A stretch of 64,000 nucleotides of DNA from Parietichytrium sp. I65-24A (taxonomy: Eukaryota > Sar > Bigyra > Thraustochytrida > Thraustochytriidae): positions 806,001 to 870,000 of the forward strand of contig BLSF01000001.1 in assembly GCA_012862575.1 (NCBI GenBank). The letters run 5' to 3'. Below are positions 1 through 9,308 of the stretch, one piece after another (the first letter of the stretch is position 1; each line of letters starts with the position of its first letter). The position numbers were made by a program, and so were the translations under genes. The notes under the pieces were generated by a model. The model was not told where the DNA came from. It saw only the letters and a list, made by a program, of their open reading frames with translations, and ran no database searches.

Positions 1-563
1 CCTACTGGATACTTTTGGGCAATGATCAACTGCCTGATCACCTCAGCTTACGTCCTGTACATGCCTCGGGCAATCAGCGACAGCAAGCTAAACGCCTTTG
101 GAAGGGTTTATTACAACAATCTCCTCTCACTCCCAATGTTAGCCGTTGTGGACCTCACCGTGTATAACGACTTTGCTAAACTGATGTGGTCAGAGGAGAG
201 CATTGGATCCACCAATTTCATGGAGCCTGGCTTTGTTGCTACAGTGATTTTTAGCGGCTGTATTGGCTTCTTCCTCAGTCTAACATCTTTCCAGTGCGTT
301 CAACACACGTCACCAACTACTGTAAGTTTTGGTTTTTTCGAGACGGCGATGTGATTTGGCCCAGTGTGTGTTCTGACAACAAGACTTTTGCTCTCCACCT
401 TATTTAGTATTCAATGGTCGGTGCTATGAACAAGATTCCGCTTACCGTCATTGGAGTGATGATGTTCAAAACACAACTTAGTGTAAAATCGGGCATGTTC
501 ATCAGTCTCTCGCTTGCTGCAGGGATACTTTACGCCTACACGAAAGCTCGGTCAAGATCGTAG
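1..563 (+). CDS. GDP-mannose-type nucleotide-sugar transporter, C-terminal part
   Basis: Partial gene: the frame is open from base 1, so the N-terminal half lies outside the window. Exon 1 runs to 321; an intron (322-407, GTAAGT...TTTATTTAG) is removed and exon 2 ends at TAG 561-563. Splicing joins SPTT to YSMVGAMNKIPLTVIG. The GAMNKIP segment corresponds to the GALNK nucleotide-sugar-binding motif of Vrg4/GONST GDP-mannose transporters (family knowledge). Hydrophobic helices are visible around it (FVATVIFSGCIGFFLSLTSF, and the final helix before a short basic tail KARSRS). Expected role: import of GDP-sugar into the Golgi in exchange for GMP, for glycosylation. The exact substrate cannot be fixed from the C-terminus alone. 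Without splicing the frame would stop inside the intron, which supports the intron call. Confidence 0.8.
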
Positions 564-868
564 GCTGCGTCTGTTCTTAATTTTGAATGGTGGCTGCCTG
601 CGAGCCTTTAAAAAACTAGACAATTGCTGGTGTGATTCGATCGACGAAAGACGACTTGTAGTGTTGTAAAACAAACAAAGCGAGGATCAATAGCTGCAAT
701 CGAGTTGACGCTGTAAATGGACCCTGTGCGACACTTTCGCGAACTCAGTTCAATGCCTTTTCATGGGTAATATAAGAATTTCAACTTCTTTTCACTCTGT
801 TCGCACACGAAGATGTTTTTTTCTTGGTTACTTCACTTGTATCTAGCTTGTAGTAGTATGACGTTTAG
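564..868. other. Intergenic, 3' ends of two convergent genes
   Basis: The nucleotide-sugar transporter (+) and the acyl-CoA dehydrogenase (-) converge here. The stretch is AT-rich with short T runs. I see no open frame with coding character and no RNA gene. Confidence 0.6.
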
Positions 869-2122
869 TTATAACTTTGCGGCCTTAACAGCGAAGAGGT
901 TGAGAATCTCCAGACTGCCGCCGGGGATCGCATAGGAACGCACCTCGCGATAGAGCCTTTCTACTCGTTGCCCCTTCCCTTCGCGAGTGTATGAGGAACC
1001 TCCGAGAATCTGGGAAGCTTCTCGAGCGCAAAATTCGAAACACTCTGCTGCCATGACCTTATACAGAGCCATCGGCCCGCCGACTGCGGGCCCCACATCA
1101 TTGTCCATCTGAAAGGCCAAGCTTTCGCCCATGGCCCAGGAGGCTTCAATGAGGCGAGCCATGTTAGCAACTTTTTCCCTAATGATATCATGCTCGATCA
1201 GTTTGCGACCAAAAGTGGTCCTTGTTTGAGCGAACGAAACGGCATCCTCGAAGCATAGTCGAGCCTGCCTGATAGCTTGGGTTGCAATGACGAATCTCTC
1301 ATGATTGAAATTTACCATTAGCGGCTTAAAGCCCTCATTTTCCTTCCCAATAAGGTGTTTGGCAGGCACTCTGACGTCTTCAAAGGTTACCACGCAGGTT
1401 CCTCCAAGCCAGTTGCCCTGAAGTTTCATGCGCCTGACTGATACACCGGGGCTCTTGGCATCTACGAGCAGCAGCGAAACACCGGAAGCGCCCTTGCCAC
1501 CAGTTCTACACGCGACGGTGAAGTAGTCTGCATGAACCGCCCATGTAATCCACTTTTTCTGCCCATTCAGCACATACTTATCGCCATCCCGGTGCGCTGT
1601 CGTGCGAAGGTTTGCAACATCGCTTCCGGCATAAGGCTCGCTGATGCATAATGATATACATTGCTCCCCCTGCAGCACCTTGCGGACCACTTTTTCTTGA
1701 AGGTACTGCGAGCCGTACTTCATGATCGGTGGCAGAGCCATGGTATAAATTGTAATTCCCGCAATCAGTCCGCTTGCTCCACTTCTGGACAGCTCGTCAA
1801 TCCAGATGAGGTCGTGGAAATGGTCAAATTTAGCCCCGCCCGGCAGCGGTGTTCCACCCAAACTTGCCGGCATTTGAGGAGCAAACACCCGTGCTGCAAC
1901 TGCTTTTTTGGCCAGTGCCTTTGCGTCAACTTCAACCCCATTTTGTACGCAGTCCTCCTCCCATTTATCTACAAACGGAATCATTTCTTCGTCCACAAAC
2001 TTTCGCACTTGGGCGCGGAATTGCACGTGCGACTCGTTATAATACGGAGACGGAAACCCTTGATACCATCCTGGCTCAGCGTATGGAACATCGCTGCCAA
2101 ACTTGTCCCAGCGCCTGGCCAT
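869..2122 (-). CDS. Acyl-CoA dehydrogenase, possibly peroxisomal
   Basis: 417 residues from the ATG at 2122; the frame extends four codons upstream only through a TTG. It has acyl-CoA dehydrogenase landmarks in order: an N-terminal helical domain, SEPYAGSDV (about 161-169; FAD/substrate-binding strand), NGQKKWITWA, the FEDVRVPA segment, then the C-terminal helical domain with TRTTFGRKL and QILGGSSYTREG. The usual YEGTSEIQ catalytic segment of medium-chain enzymes reads IPGGSLEI, so that catalytic Glu is absent. A Glu in NHERF (about 275) sits where isovaleryl- and long-chain enzymes keep their base on helix G. The protein ends in -AKL, which fits a type 1 peroxisomal targeting signal ([SAC]-[KRH]-L). 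It probably oxidises an acyl-CoA to the enoyl-CoA in fatty-acid or branched-chain catabolism; the substrate is not resolved. It is divergent from the next gene. Confidence 0.9.
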   Translation of the reverse strand: MARRWDKFGSDVPYAEPGWYQGFPSPYYNESHVQFRAQVRKFVDEEMIPFVDKWEEDCVQNGVEVDAKALAKKAVAARVFAPQMPASLGGTPLPGGAKFDHFHDLIWIDELSRSGASGLIAGITIYTMALPPIMKYGSQYLQEKVVRKVLQGEQCISLCISEPYAGSDVANLRTTAHRDGDKYVLNGQKKWITWAVHADYFTVACRTGGKGASGVSLLLVDAKSPGVSVRRMKLQGNWLGGTCVVTFEDVRVPAKHLIGKENEGFKPLMVNFNHERFVIATQAIRQARLCFEDAVSFAQTRTTFGRKLIEHDIIREKVANMARLIEASWAMGESLAFQMDNDVGPAVGGPMALYKVMAAECFEFCAREASQILGGSSYTREGKGQRVERLYREVRSYAIPGGSLEILNLFAVKAAKL

Positions 2123-3126
2123 CTTTCTCGTCAACGCTGCTCCCTCGACACACCCAAAACAGCACGACCTCGTTCGCGAGCGCTGCGGCGGGTGCTTGCC
2201 TTTGCTTGTTTGAGCTTTTTACGCTGAGCTTGATGGCACAGCCAAGTCCTATCTCTCTACGCTTGGGCTAAATGTAAAAAGGTGATTTCGTCGTCTTGTG
2301 TGTTGACTGATTGATGGTGGGGATCTGACTTTCTCAGGACGTTCATGTCCACTCCATACTCACAGACTCACACAAGTCTCGAGAGGCAGCACCACAGTGC
2401 CGCAGTGCCACAGTGCCACAGTGTCCGAAATCTGGGCCGTTTCGCTGGCACAGTCCCTTCTAATCCCTTGAACGCTTCTTTCTATCGCTTTCTTGTCTCT
2501 CTTGTTTTTATAGAACCCTTGGACTCCTTTGACACCGTCAAAAACGTCTTCCAATAGTGAAAAGTGAAAAGTGAAAAGTGGCAGATCGGACAATCTTTGA
2601 AATGCTTACGATTTTGTGGAACGTTTTTCCGGAACGATTTTCAAGTGTAGAGAGTGTTACATATAGTGACCATTAGTAAATATTATAAACCAGATGGCAG
2701 TCACACACAGATAGTATTAGAAGTATTAGATTCACAAGTGTCCGTTCGTGCTAGCTGGTGCCACGTGCTACTACCGACGGTCTACTAGCTCATAATGTTC
2801 ATGCTATTCGAATCGGTAGCAGTGTCTGAACCGCACTACCGTTCCAAGTTGACACGTTTTGCTGGGAGGTGTCCTCGCTGCGTACACTTTGAGAGTATTA
2901 ATCATTGACACTCGCAGCGGGCGAGACGGGGTGATGCACACGTGGGCTGTTTAGGTTCCGAGGAGAGCTACACGTGGACAGCTCAGTTGGTGGATCGTGC
3001 GAAGCTCCAGTCGAAAGGGTTGCAGACGGTAAAGACAACGCGGGATAAGTTCATTGACATTCTCAATCAAAGGTTTGAGTCATTGATTTATAATTATAGG
3101 GCCGTGGAAACTGCTGTTGGCAGAAG
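2123..3126. other. Divergent intergenic region with short tandem repeats
   Basis: Shared upstream region of the acyl-CoA dehydrogenase (-) and the IQ/TPR protein (+). It holds small tandem repeats: CACAGTGC-like units at about 2391-2425 and GTGAAAA units at 2558-2580. Near the right edge, a GTAAAG at 3029 and an AT-rich TATAG ending at 3099 could be a 71-base intron that joins an upstream open segment to the IQ/TPR frame. That upstream segment has no in-frame ATG, so I did not extend the gene. Confidence 0.5.
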
Positions 3127-6100
3127 ATGCTGCAGCGAAGAGTCGATTGGAAGCAAAGGTATGCCGCTTCCAATGTGTCCATCAAGCAGCAGCGCAGCGC
3201 AGTGATAATTCAGCGAGTCCTGCGCAGGGCTTATGTCCGGGCGCATGTGGTACCCAAGGTGCGCTACTTGAACTATCTTCGGGAGGTGATTGGCCTAGAT
3301 CAAACTTTTCAGATGCTCTGCAAAGTTCAATGCGACATTGAGGGGAGGAAGCGACAGGGGTACGATCTCTTCAAGCACCAGCCATCAAAGGTTATCTATG
3401 GCTGCCTTATTGAAGAGCTCACTTGCGAGGTGAACTCCACGAGCGAGCAATACGTGTTTGCTTACAGACCAGACGCACTCAGGATGGGTTACTTTTTAAA
3501 TTTTTGTAGAGACTGCCAGCTGTTCTGCAATAACGTTACGATCGGGAGGTGCGTGGAACTCTTTCGTCAGTTCGCAACCAAATTTACATCTTTTGGTGAA
3601 GTCGATGATACCCCTCTTCAAAGACAGTGGCTTGACAGGGTTGGTTTCGAATCGATTATTGAAGAGCTCAGCGTGGCAACAGGTTACGAATCCCCGGATC
3701 GATTCTTCGATGTTAAAATTCGGCCAGCGATGGCGGACGCGCAATTCTCAAACGTTTTTGGCGCAAACTCGAGCATAGGGCAGCTTTTTCTCTTTCCTTC
3801 GACAGTGGAGCTCTTGGTCAAGCATGAGAGTGTAATGAAGCCCCTCTATGTCTATTATGCCACGCAGGAGATGTTGAGGCTCGCGCATCAGAGGCTCACC
3901 TGGGACGAGGTGGCCAATCGCGGCAAGGAAAACGGTATGAAGTATAGCGCATTTGTGCAGCTTCTCAAAGACTTCAATGTGGCTCCCGGGTTGGTAGGTT
4001 ACTCTATCTACTCCACGCTGTATATAGAATCGAGGCAAGGCCACCGCTCTGACCTTCCGTGCCCAGAGTGTAAATATTTTCGCGTCGGAAGCTTCAATGG
4101 AAACAGGTGTAGGATGTGCTATATACCAAGAAAACAGCGAGGATTTGAAAACTTGAGCGCCGTTCGACAAGCATTTTGGGAGACGGCAGCCGCACCTGGT
4201 CTCGTCGCTCCAGAAACTCTTGCAAGATTTCAAGATGATGATTTGAGTGACAGCGAAGATGAGGAAGACGAACAGGAAGAAGTTGCTGCGGCGAAAGAGA
4301 GCGACGAAGAAGATATGGTTCAAGAAGCCCAGGGCAAAACTGGTACCCTCACAAGTGATAGAATCGCCCTGCATCAGAGTGAAGGTGAAGACACTGGAGG
4401 CAGCGCTGAGGAGGATCAAGGAGCTGGACTGGACACCAATAGTGACGATGCTGGAGAGGATCGTTTTGTGGACGACGATGGCGGCACTCCGAGGCCAGCC
4501 TCCCAAATTTCAGGGTCCTCGGTGCACGAGGGCGATGCAGAGGCAAGTGAGGAAAACAAAGAGGAGTCAGCCCAGGCAACCATACAGAAATTTTTTGGTG
4601 TAACTCCAAAACCGGTAAAAAAGCGCAACAGGAGACTCAGCTTCGTTGAAATGGATGAGAAACTCGAGCTCGAAGGAGAAGAAATAGCTTTGCTCGACAC
4701 CAGCGAAGCCAGCGGAGGCATTGAAAGAGTTCTTCGGTTGTTTTACAGAGGTTGCACGGCGGAGATGAAGCGCTTACAGCAGACGTCTATCCGACTACGG
4801 GACATGCTCTTGCCTGCCAAGTTCGTCAACTTTGCAACCTTTGACAGCCATTTAAGGCGCGTGGAGATGCAGCATCAAATTCTCGATGAATACAATTTGA
4901 ATCTGCCGGAATTTATGCTTTGCATGGCCGGCGTGGCTAGGGCTGCATTCCACCCTCAGGAGAGGAAACGCTTGATGGTGGTGGAGGCGGAGGATGTAGA
5001 TGTGCTAAGATCATCTCCAGGAAAATTGGAAAACTTTCTGATGCTCTTGAATCAACATTATCGTGAGCTGTTTGGGGTGTCCTTCATTGAAAAGAACGAA
5101 GAGGCTAAGATCAAGCCTGACGAAGGGCTTCCAGCTGTGCAGAAGGAGCTTGATGCACTTTTACAAAAGATTTTCTACCAATATGCCAAGCTTGACTCGC
5201 CTCTGGATCTTGACTTTGTCAGCTTTGAAACCTTTCATCTCTTTGCAAAGGAGAGCACATGCTTCAAGACACTGACTTGGGAGCAGGTGGATGATGCAGC
5301 CGTTTCCGCCGCTTCCAAGCTTTATGTAGAGAGAGAGGACGCACAGTCGAGCGGAGACTCAGAGCAGAACCTGGTCCTGCTGCAGCAGCGAGCGATGGTG
5401 ATGCGTGTGAATCAAAATATAGGCGATGGCAAAGACGAAGAGACTGGGAAATTGTCGATCATGAAAACCATGCAGCAGGAAGAGAAGGTGGAGACTCAAA
5501 AAGCTGCCAAGGGCTTGGAGTCGCGTGACTTTTTCCACGCAGTTGACCTGCTCTTCTACCAACAGGCATGCAACGAGCATGGCGTTGAATCAAGCGCGAA
5601 CCACGAGTGGTATCAAGACAGTCGGCATTCGTCGATGGGGATCTCTCCCGAAGGGAAGGTGAAGAGGTCGGCCCTAGAGAGGCTCACGATTGTTTTTCAA
5701 TATTATCAACCAGCTTCTCGAGACTTTGATCGAGCAGCCAACTCGTATAAACCCAAAGGTCTTTTGAGTTGCCAAATTGAAGATCACAACAAAGGTATGC
5801 GAAAGGGGCTCTTACAAAAGCGAGGGGCAAAAACTTCTCAAAAGGTTAACTTGGCAGCATTGCAGGAACAGGAAAATCCTGACGCTCTGCTTGAGAACAA
5901 AAAGCTCCACACAGCCACGAAAAAGGTGACAGAAAACATCGAGTCAAAGACTGTCTACGGTGCTCTGCTCCAAGTGTTGAAATCGGAGCGCGTAAATCCA
6001 GGATCAACACAGATAGAAGCAGTGCAGCAAACAGAGGGTCAGCAGCGCGAGATAGGTTTGAGAATCCCCATCTTCGGAGAGCAGGGTAAAAAATGGTCTG

Positions 6101-8550
6101 CCACTCTGGAGGACTCGATCAGCAGCCAACTCACAGATATCGGGGCCCCAAATGCTCCCGTGATCGGAAAATCTACAAAGAACGCAAAAGCTTTGTCTTT
6201 GTTTGGCGTAAAATCAACGAAGGCTGTGCCGCAAATTCGCCCTCCGCAATCCACCAAATTCGCCCCGATTTTGCAATCTCCACGTGCAAGAGCGATCTTT
6301 GATCATAGGAACAACGCTGAAAAGGGCCAAGACGCTGACGCCGACTTTGCTTCGGAATCCGATTATATTCAGTTTTCTTTGTCTGAGGACGTGGTCGGAG
6401 GCGCGGACGATGATACGCTTTCCGTGGGCTCTTCAGCAAGCGATGATACAGTATTAGGGTTCGAGCGAATGGCTGGGCAGTCAAATAAGAACCAACCACC
6501 GAAAACAAAGTTTAAGCCGAACCCAAAGTCGCAGCTCAAGTACACAGATGATGGACACGTTCTCATTGACGAGATTGACACCGCAAAAATTATTTGTAAG
6601 CTTGGTCACTCGCTCGAGAAGAGTAAAGGTGCAGCAAGACACTTGAAGCGATTTGGCGCTGAAAAAAAGCGTCAAGTTCGTTTTCAAAACCCAGCAGTCG
6701 TTGACGGCCTAATCCCGGCTGCGTTGCCTGGAGAACTCGGCAAGGGCTACTTGGAGAAGCGGAGAAGAAGCTCACGTGAGGAGGTTTTGGACCTATCCGA
6801 GTTTGTTAAACCAAAAGAAAAGGAAAAAATGTCTATCGCTGCAAGGGAGAAACTGGCTGCCAGGGCCACTCAAGGTGCTGATGAAGATCCTTATGCTGCC
6901 TCCAGGAATTTGTTTAATCTTTGGGACGGCAAGAGCGTCTCAAAATTGCGAGAGCGGTCGGGCTACGCTTTGAACAATTCAGGCAAATATCAACAAAAGG
7001 ATTGGGCTCACTTATCAGTATATCCCGATATACAGAAAGATATTGACCTGGCTCAAATGGAGCTTATTAATGTCCAAAGAACTCGGAAGCAAATGTCGCA
7101 CAAATTTTCCAAGCTGATGTCATTGATCAAAGCTGAAAGTAAAGCGAAGACTCGCTCGGAGGCATTCGCTTGCGCGTTGCTGACTGATGGTTCAATCGAT
7201 GAATTCACAGCGAAAATCCAAGTAAGCAAGACACAGACTCCTCCCGAAACTTTAGACCCGGAGCCGGGTACCGTGGCAGGTGGCTTAAGATTTGGGATCC
7301 ATCGAAATCCAAAACTGCAAAGACTCTTCAAATTTGAGGATAAGTCTCACTCTGTGAGCAATGAAGAGTCAGCACACAGTGCTTCAGGGGAGAAGTCAAA
7401 CGAAGATGAGGAGCAGAGCCAACCTTCCCAACTTCAGGTTCAGCTGGTCACTGCTCCAGCTCAGAGTCCCGGGGCCACAAAACCAGGTTCGCCTGTGAAG
7501 AGAAGGAACCTTGTGACGTCGTCCATCTCTCAAAAGCATGTTGTTGACGTAGCGAACCCGAAGAGGCTATCTCCACGTGAAACCAAAGCAATGGTGTCTT
7601 CCCCAAAAACTGGCAAGAGGGAAAGATATGTTCACTTTTTGCAGCTCTACGAGCAGGCATCCATTAGCAATCACGAGGAATCTCTTCACGAAGCACTGAA
7701 GCAAGCGCGGCTATTGAAGCGTAAAGGGCCAATCATAGCAGCGCTTGGTAGCTTGTCTCACTGTCTTCAATCGCAAGGACGGGTAGTGGAGAGCATCCCG
7801 CTTTTAAATGAGCAGCTTAGTTTGTTCATCCAGGAGAAGAATGATCTGGGACAGGCAACTGTGCTTGGAGATCTTGGCGACATACAATATTCTTTGGGCC
7901 AGTACAAAGAAGCCGAGCTTCTTTTTCGGGATAGGTTGGAAGTTGCAACGGAGATCTCGATGACGAATGCGGGAAAGCGTGCGGATAACAATCAAAGCGA
8001 TACCGAAGAGGATCCTGAAGATGAATTCGGAAACTCTCTTCGTCCAGTACTCTCCAAGCCTGGACTGCGGTCAAGTGAGTTGGCTGCTAAAAGCGGGGTG
8101 GGAACCTCCCTAGCAGGCATCGGAAACTCTCTTCGAATGCAAGGGCAAGTCGCTGAAGCCAGGGACATTTATGAGCAGCATTTAAGTTTTGCGTATGCAA
8201 TCGATGACACTGAAGAGATCTCCTGCGCGTTGGCGAACCTTGCAAGTTTGCTGTTGGATATTGAAGATTTTGAAGGCGCGCTAGAGTACCTTGCCGAAGA
8301 ATTAGGCCTGCTTTTGGACGGGGTTTTGTCTCCCTCAAAAGAGCGCACAGTGTTCCAACTTTACAAGAAGATCTCGCACCTTCAGTATACATTAGGCCGC
8401 CTCGACGACCTTCGATCCACGCTTGCATCTTGGGAGGCTTTGGCTCGTCGCCTGAACAGACGAAAACAAGTACTTGCTGCTGCCAGCCGTCTTGCGGAGA
8501 TCCAACAAGAAGCTAATGGTCAGCAGCCGGTGGGCTTGATCCGCACGTGA
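3127..8550 (+). CDS. Giant IQ-motif / zinc-knuckle / TPR protein of unknown function
   Basis: 1807 residues with no name that I recognise. The N-terminus carries an IQ calmodulin-binding motif (AVIIQRVLRRAYVRAHV, about 25-41). Helical EF-hand-like segments follow (for example KYSAFVQLLKDFNVAP), then a four-Cys knuckle C312-x2-C315-x12-C328-x2-C331, then a very acidic low-complexity stretch (about 375-480). Two further helix-rich segments (about 530-720) repeat the F-x-x-F/L style (LPEFMLCMAGV, VSFETFHLFAKES). The middle is basic, Ser-rich and probably disordered. The C-terminus (about 1498-1800) holds TPR-like helical pairs split by an acidic insert (DTEEDPEDEFG). Large IQ plus TPR proteins are often cytoskeletal or flagellar in protists; that role is inference. 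The first ATG is used, and an upstream exon is possible (see 2123-3126). Confidence 0.85.
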   Translation: MLQRRVDWKQRYAASNVSIKQQRSAVIIQRVLRRAYVRAHVVPKVRYLNYLREVIGLDQTFQMLCKVQCDIEGRKRQGYDLFKHQPSKVIYGCLIEELTCEVNSTSEQYVFAYRPDALRMGYFLNFCRDCQLFCNNVTIGRCVELFRQFATKFTSFGEVDDTPLQRQWLDRVGFESIIEELSVATGYESPDRFFDVKIRPAMADAQFSNVFGANSSIGQLFLFPSTVELLVKHESVMKPLYVYYATQEMLRLAHQRLTWDEVANRGKENGMKYSAFVQLLKDFNVAPGLVGYSIYSTLYIESRQGHRSDLPCPECKYFRVGSFNGNRCRMCYIPRKQRGFENLSAVRQAFWETAAAPGLVAPETLARFQDDDLSDSEDEEDEQEEVAAAKESDEEDMVQEAQGKTGTLTSDRIALHQSEGEDTGGSAEEDQGAGLDTNSDDAGEDRFVDDDGGTPRPASQISGSSVHEGDAEASEENKEESAQATIQKFFGVTPKPVKKRNRRLSFVEMDEKLELEGEEIALLDTSEASGGIERVLRLFYRGCTAEMKRLQQTSIRLRDMLLPAKFVNFATFDSHLRRVEMQHQILDEYNLNLPEFMLCMAGVARAAFHPQERKRLMVVEAEDVDVLRSSPGKLENFLMLLNQHYRELFGVSFIEKNEEAKIKPDEGLPAVQKELDALLQKIFYQYAKLDSPLDLDFVSFETFHLFAKESTCFKTLTWEQVDDAAVSAASKLYVEREDAQSSGDSEQNLVLLQQRAMVMRVNQNIGDGKDEETGKLSIMKTMQQEEKVETQKAAKGLESRDFFHAVDLLFYQQACNEHGVESSANHEWYQDSRHSSMGISPEGKVKRSALERLTIVFQYYQPASRDFDRAANSYKPKGLLSCQIEDHNKGMRKGLLQKRGAKTSQKVNLAALQEQENPDALLENKKLHTATKKVTENIESKTVYGALLQVLKSERVNPGSTQIEAVQQTEGQQREIGLRIPIFGEQGKKWSATLEDSISSQLTDIGAPNAPVIGKSTKNAKALSLFGVKSTKAVPQIRPPQSTKFAPILQSPRARAIFDHRNNAEKGQDADADFASESDYIQFSLSEDVVGGADDDTLSVGSSASDDTVLGFERMAGQSNKNQPPKTKFKPNPKSQLKYTDDGHVLIDEIDTAKIICKLGHSLEKSKGAARHLKRFGAEKKRQVRFQNPAVVDGLIPAALPGELGKGYLEKRRRSSREEVLDLSEFVKPKEKEKMSIAAREKLAARATQGADEDPYAASRNLFNLWDGKSVSKLRERSGYALNNSGKYQQKDWAHLSVYPDIQKDIDLAQMELINVQRTRKQMSHKFSKLMSLIKAESKAKTRSEAFACALLTDGSIDEFTAKIQVSKTQTPPETLDPEPGTVAGGLRFGIHRNPKLQRLFKFEDKSHSVSNEESAHSASGEKSNEDEEQSQPSQLQVQLVTAPAQSPGATKPGSPVKRRNLVTSSISQKHVVDVANPKRLSPRETKAMVSSPKTGKRERYVHFLQLYEQASISNHEESLHEALKQARLLKRKGPIIAALGSLSHCLQSQGRVVESIPLLNEQLSLFIQEKNDLGQATVLGDLGDIQYSLGQYKEAELLFRDRLEVATEISMTNAGKRADNNQSDTEEDPEDEFGNSLRPVLSKPGLRSSELAAKSGVGTSLAGIGNSLRMQGQVAEARDIYEQHLSFAYAIDDTEEISCALANLASLLLDIEDFEGALEYLAEELGLLLDGVLSPSKERTVFQLYKKISHLQYTLGRLDDLRSTLASWEALARRLNRRKQVLAAASRLAEIQQEANGQQPVGLIRT

Positions 8551-9308
8551 ATAGCATTTTTGACATGCGTTTTTACATGTTAATCTCAATGAATTTGGAT
8601 CTTCAGGCCCTTCGTTTGCTAGTGCAAGACTTCATCAATTACAAATACAATCTCAGGTGCTTGCTCCGCATTCAAAGCATAAAGAGCACATAAAGAGCAA
8701 AGCAACCGATGCTGCCGACCTCCCAGCTCCTTTATCAAGATAATCTGTTTCATTCCTGACAATTCGTTTTTAATCGAGTCGCTGGCGATCGACGATCGAC
8801 GTTCCAAAATATTGCCTTGGTCCCCTGCGTCTCCTGACTCCGAAACTCACAATCAGTCGCACAGATGTTCTGAATGAGAGTGTCGGAGTAGTACCGGTGC
8901 ACTTTTAGCGTTGCGCACTACGAGTAGGAGTGCAGCAGTACCAGGTATTCTCAATCTCAAGCTGGATTGTTCAATGTTCATTTGTTGAAGTAACTGTCAG
9001 CGAAGGAAGGCGAGTGCCTAGAAACCAGCAATAAGCTCCTTGCTTTCAGCGTGTTTCAATCAGTGTCCGCGAGGATAGCGAGCTGTCTGTCAGTACCACC
9101 TGTCGGAGAGTGCACACTCAGATCAAGCTCGCGGCGTCTCCTGGGCTGTCCCGCAGTCTGGATTGAGGACTCTGGGTTGTGGACTTTGGGAGTCTTTTGT
9201 CGTGACTGTGGACCGCGAACAAAGGCTGCGTTTGAGCGGCTTTGTTCTCTCTAGTTTGTTCTGTGGGGACCGCTTGGAGTACAGAAGCCAGGGGAGCTGA
9301 GGGCGAAG
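8551..9308. other. Intergenic; upstream region of APC7
   Basis: This gap separates two + strand genes. It contains mixed AT- and GC-rich sequence and a short duplicated GCGATCGAC/GATCGAC patch near 8785-8802. I see no gene. Confidence 0.5.
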
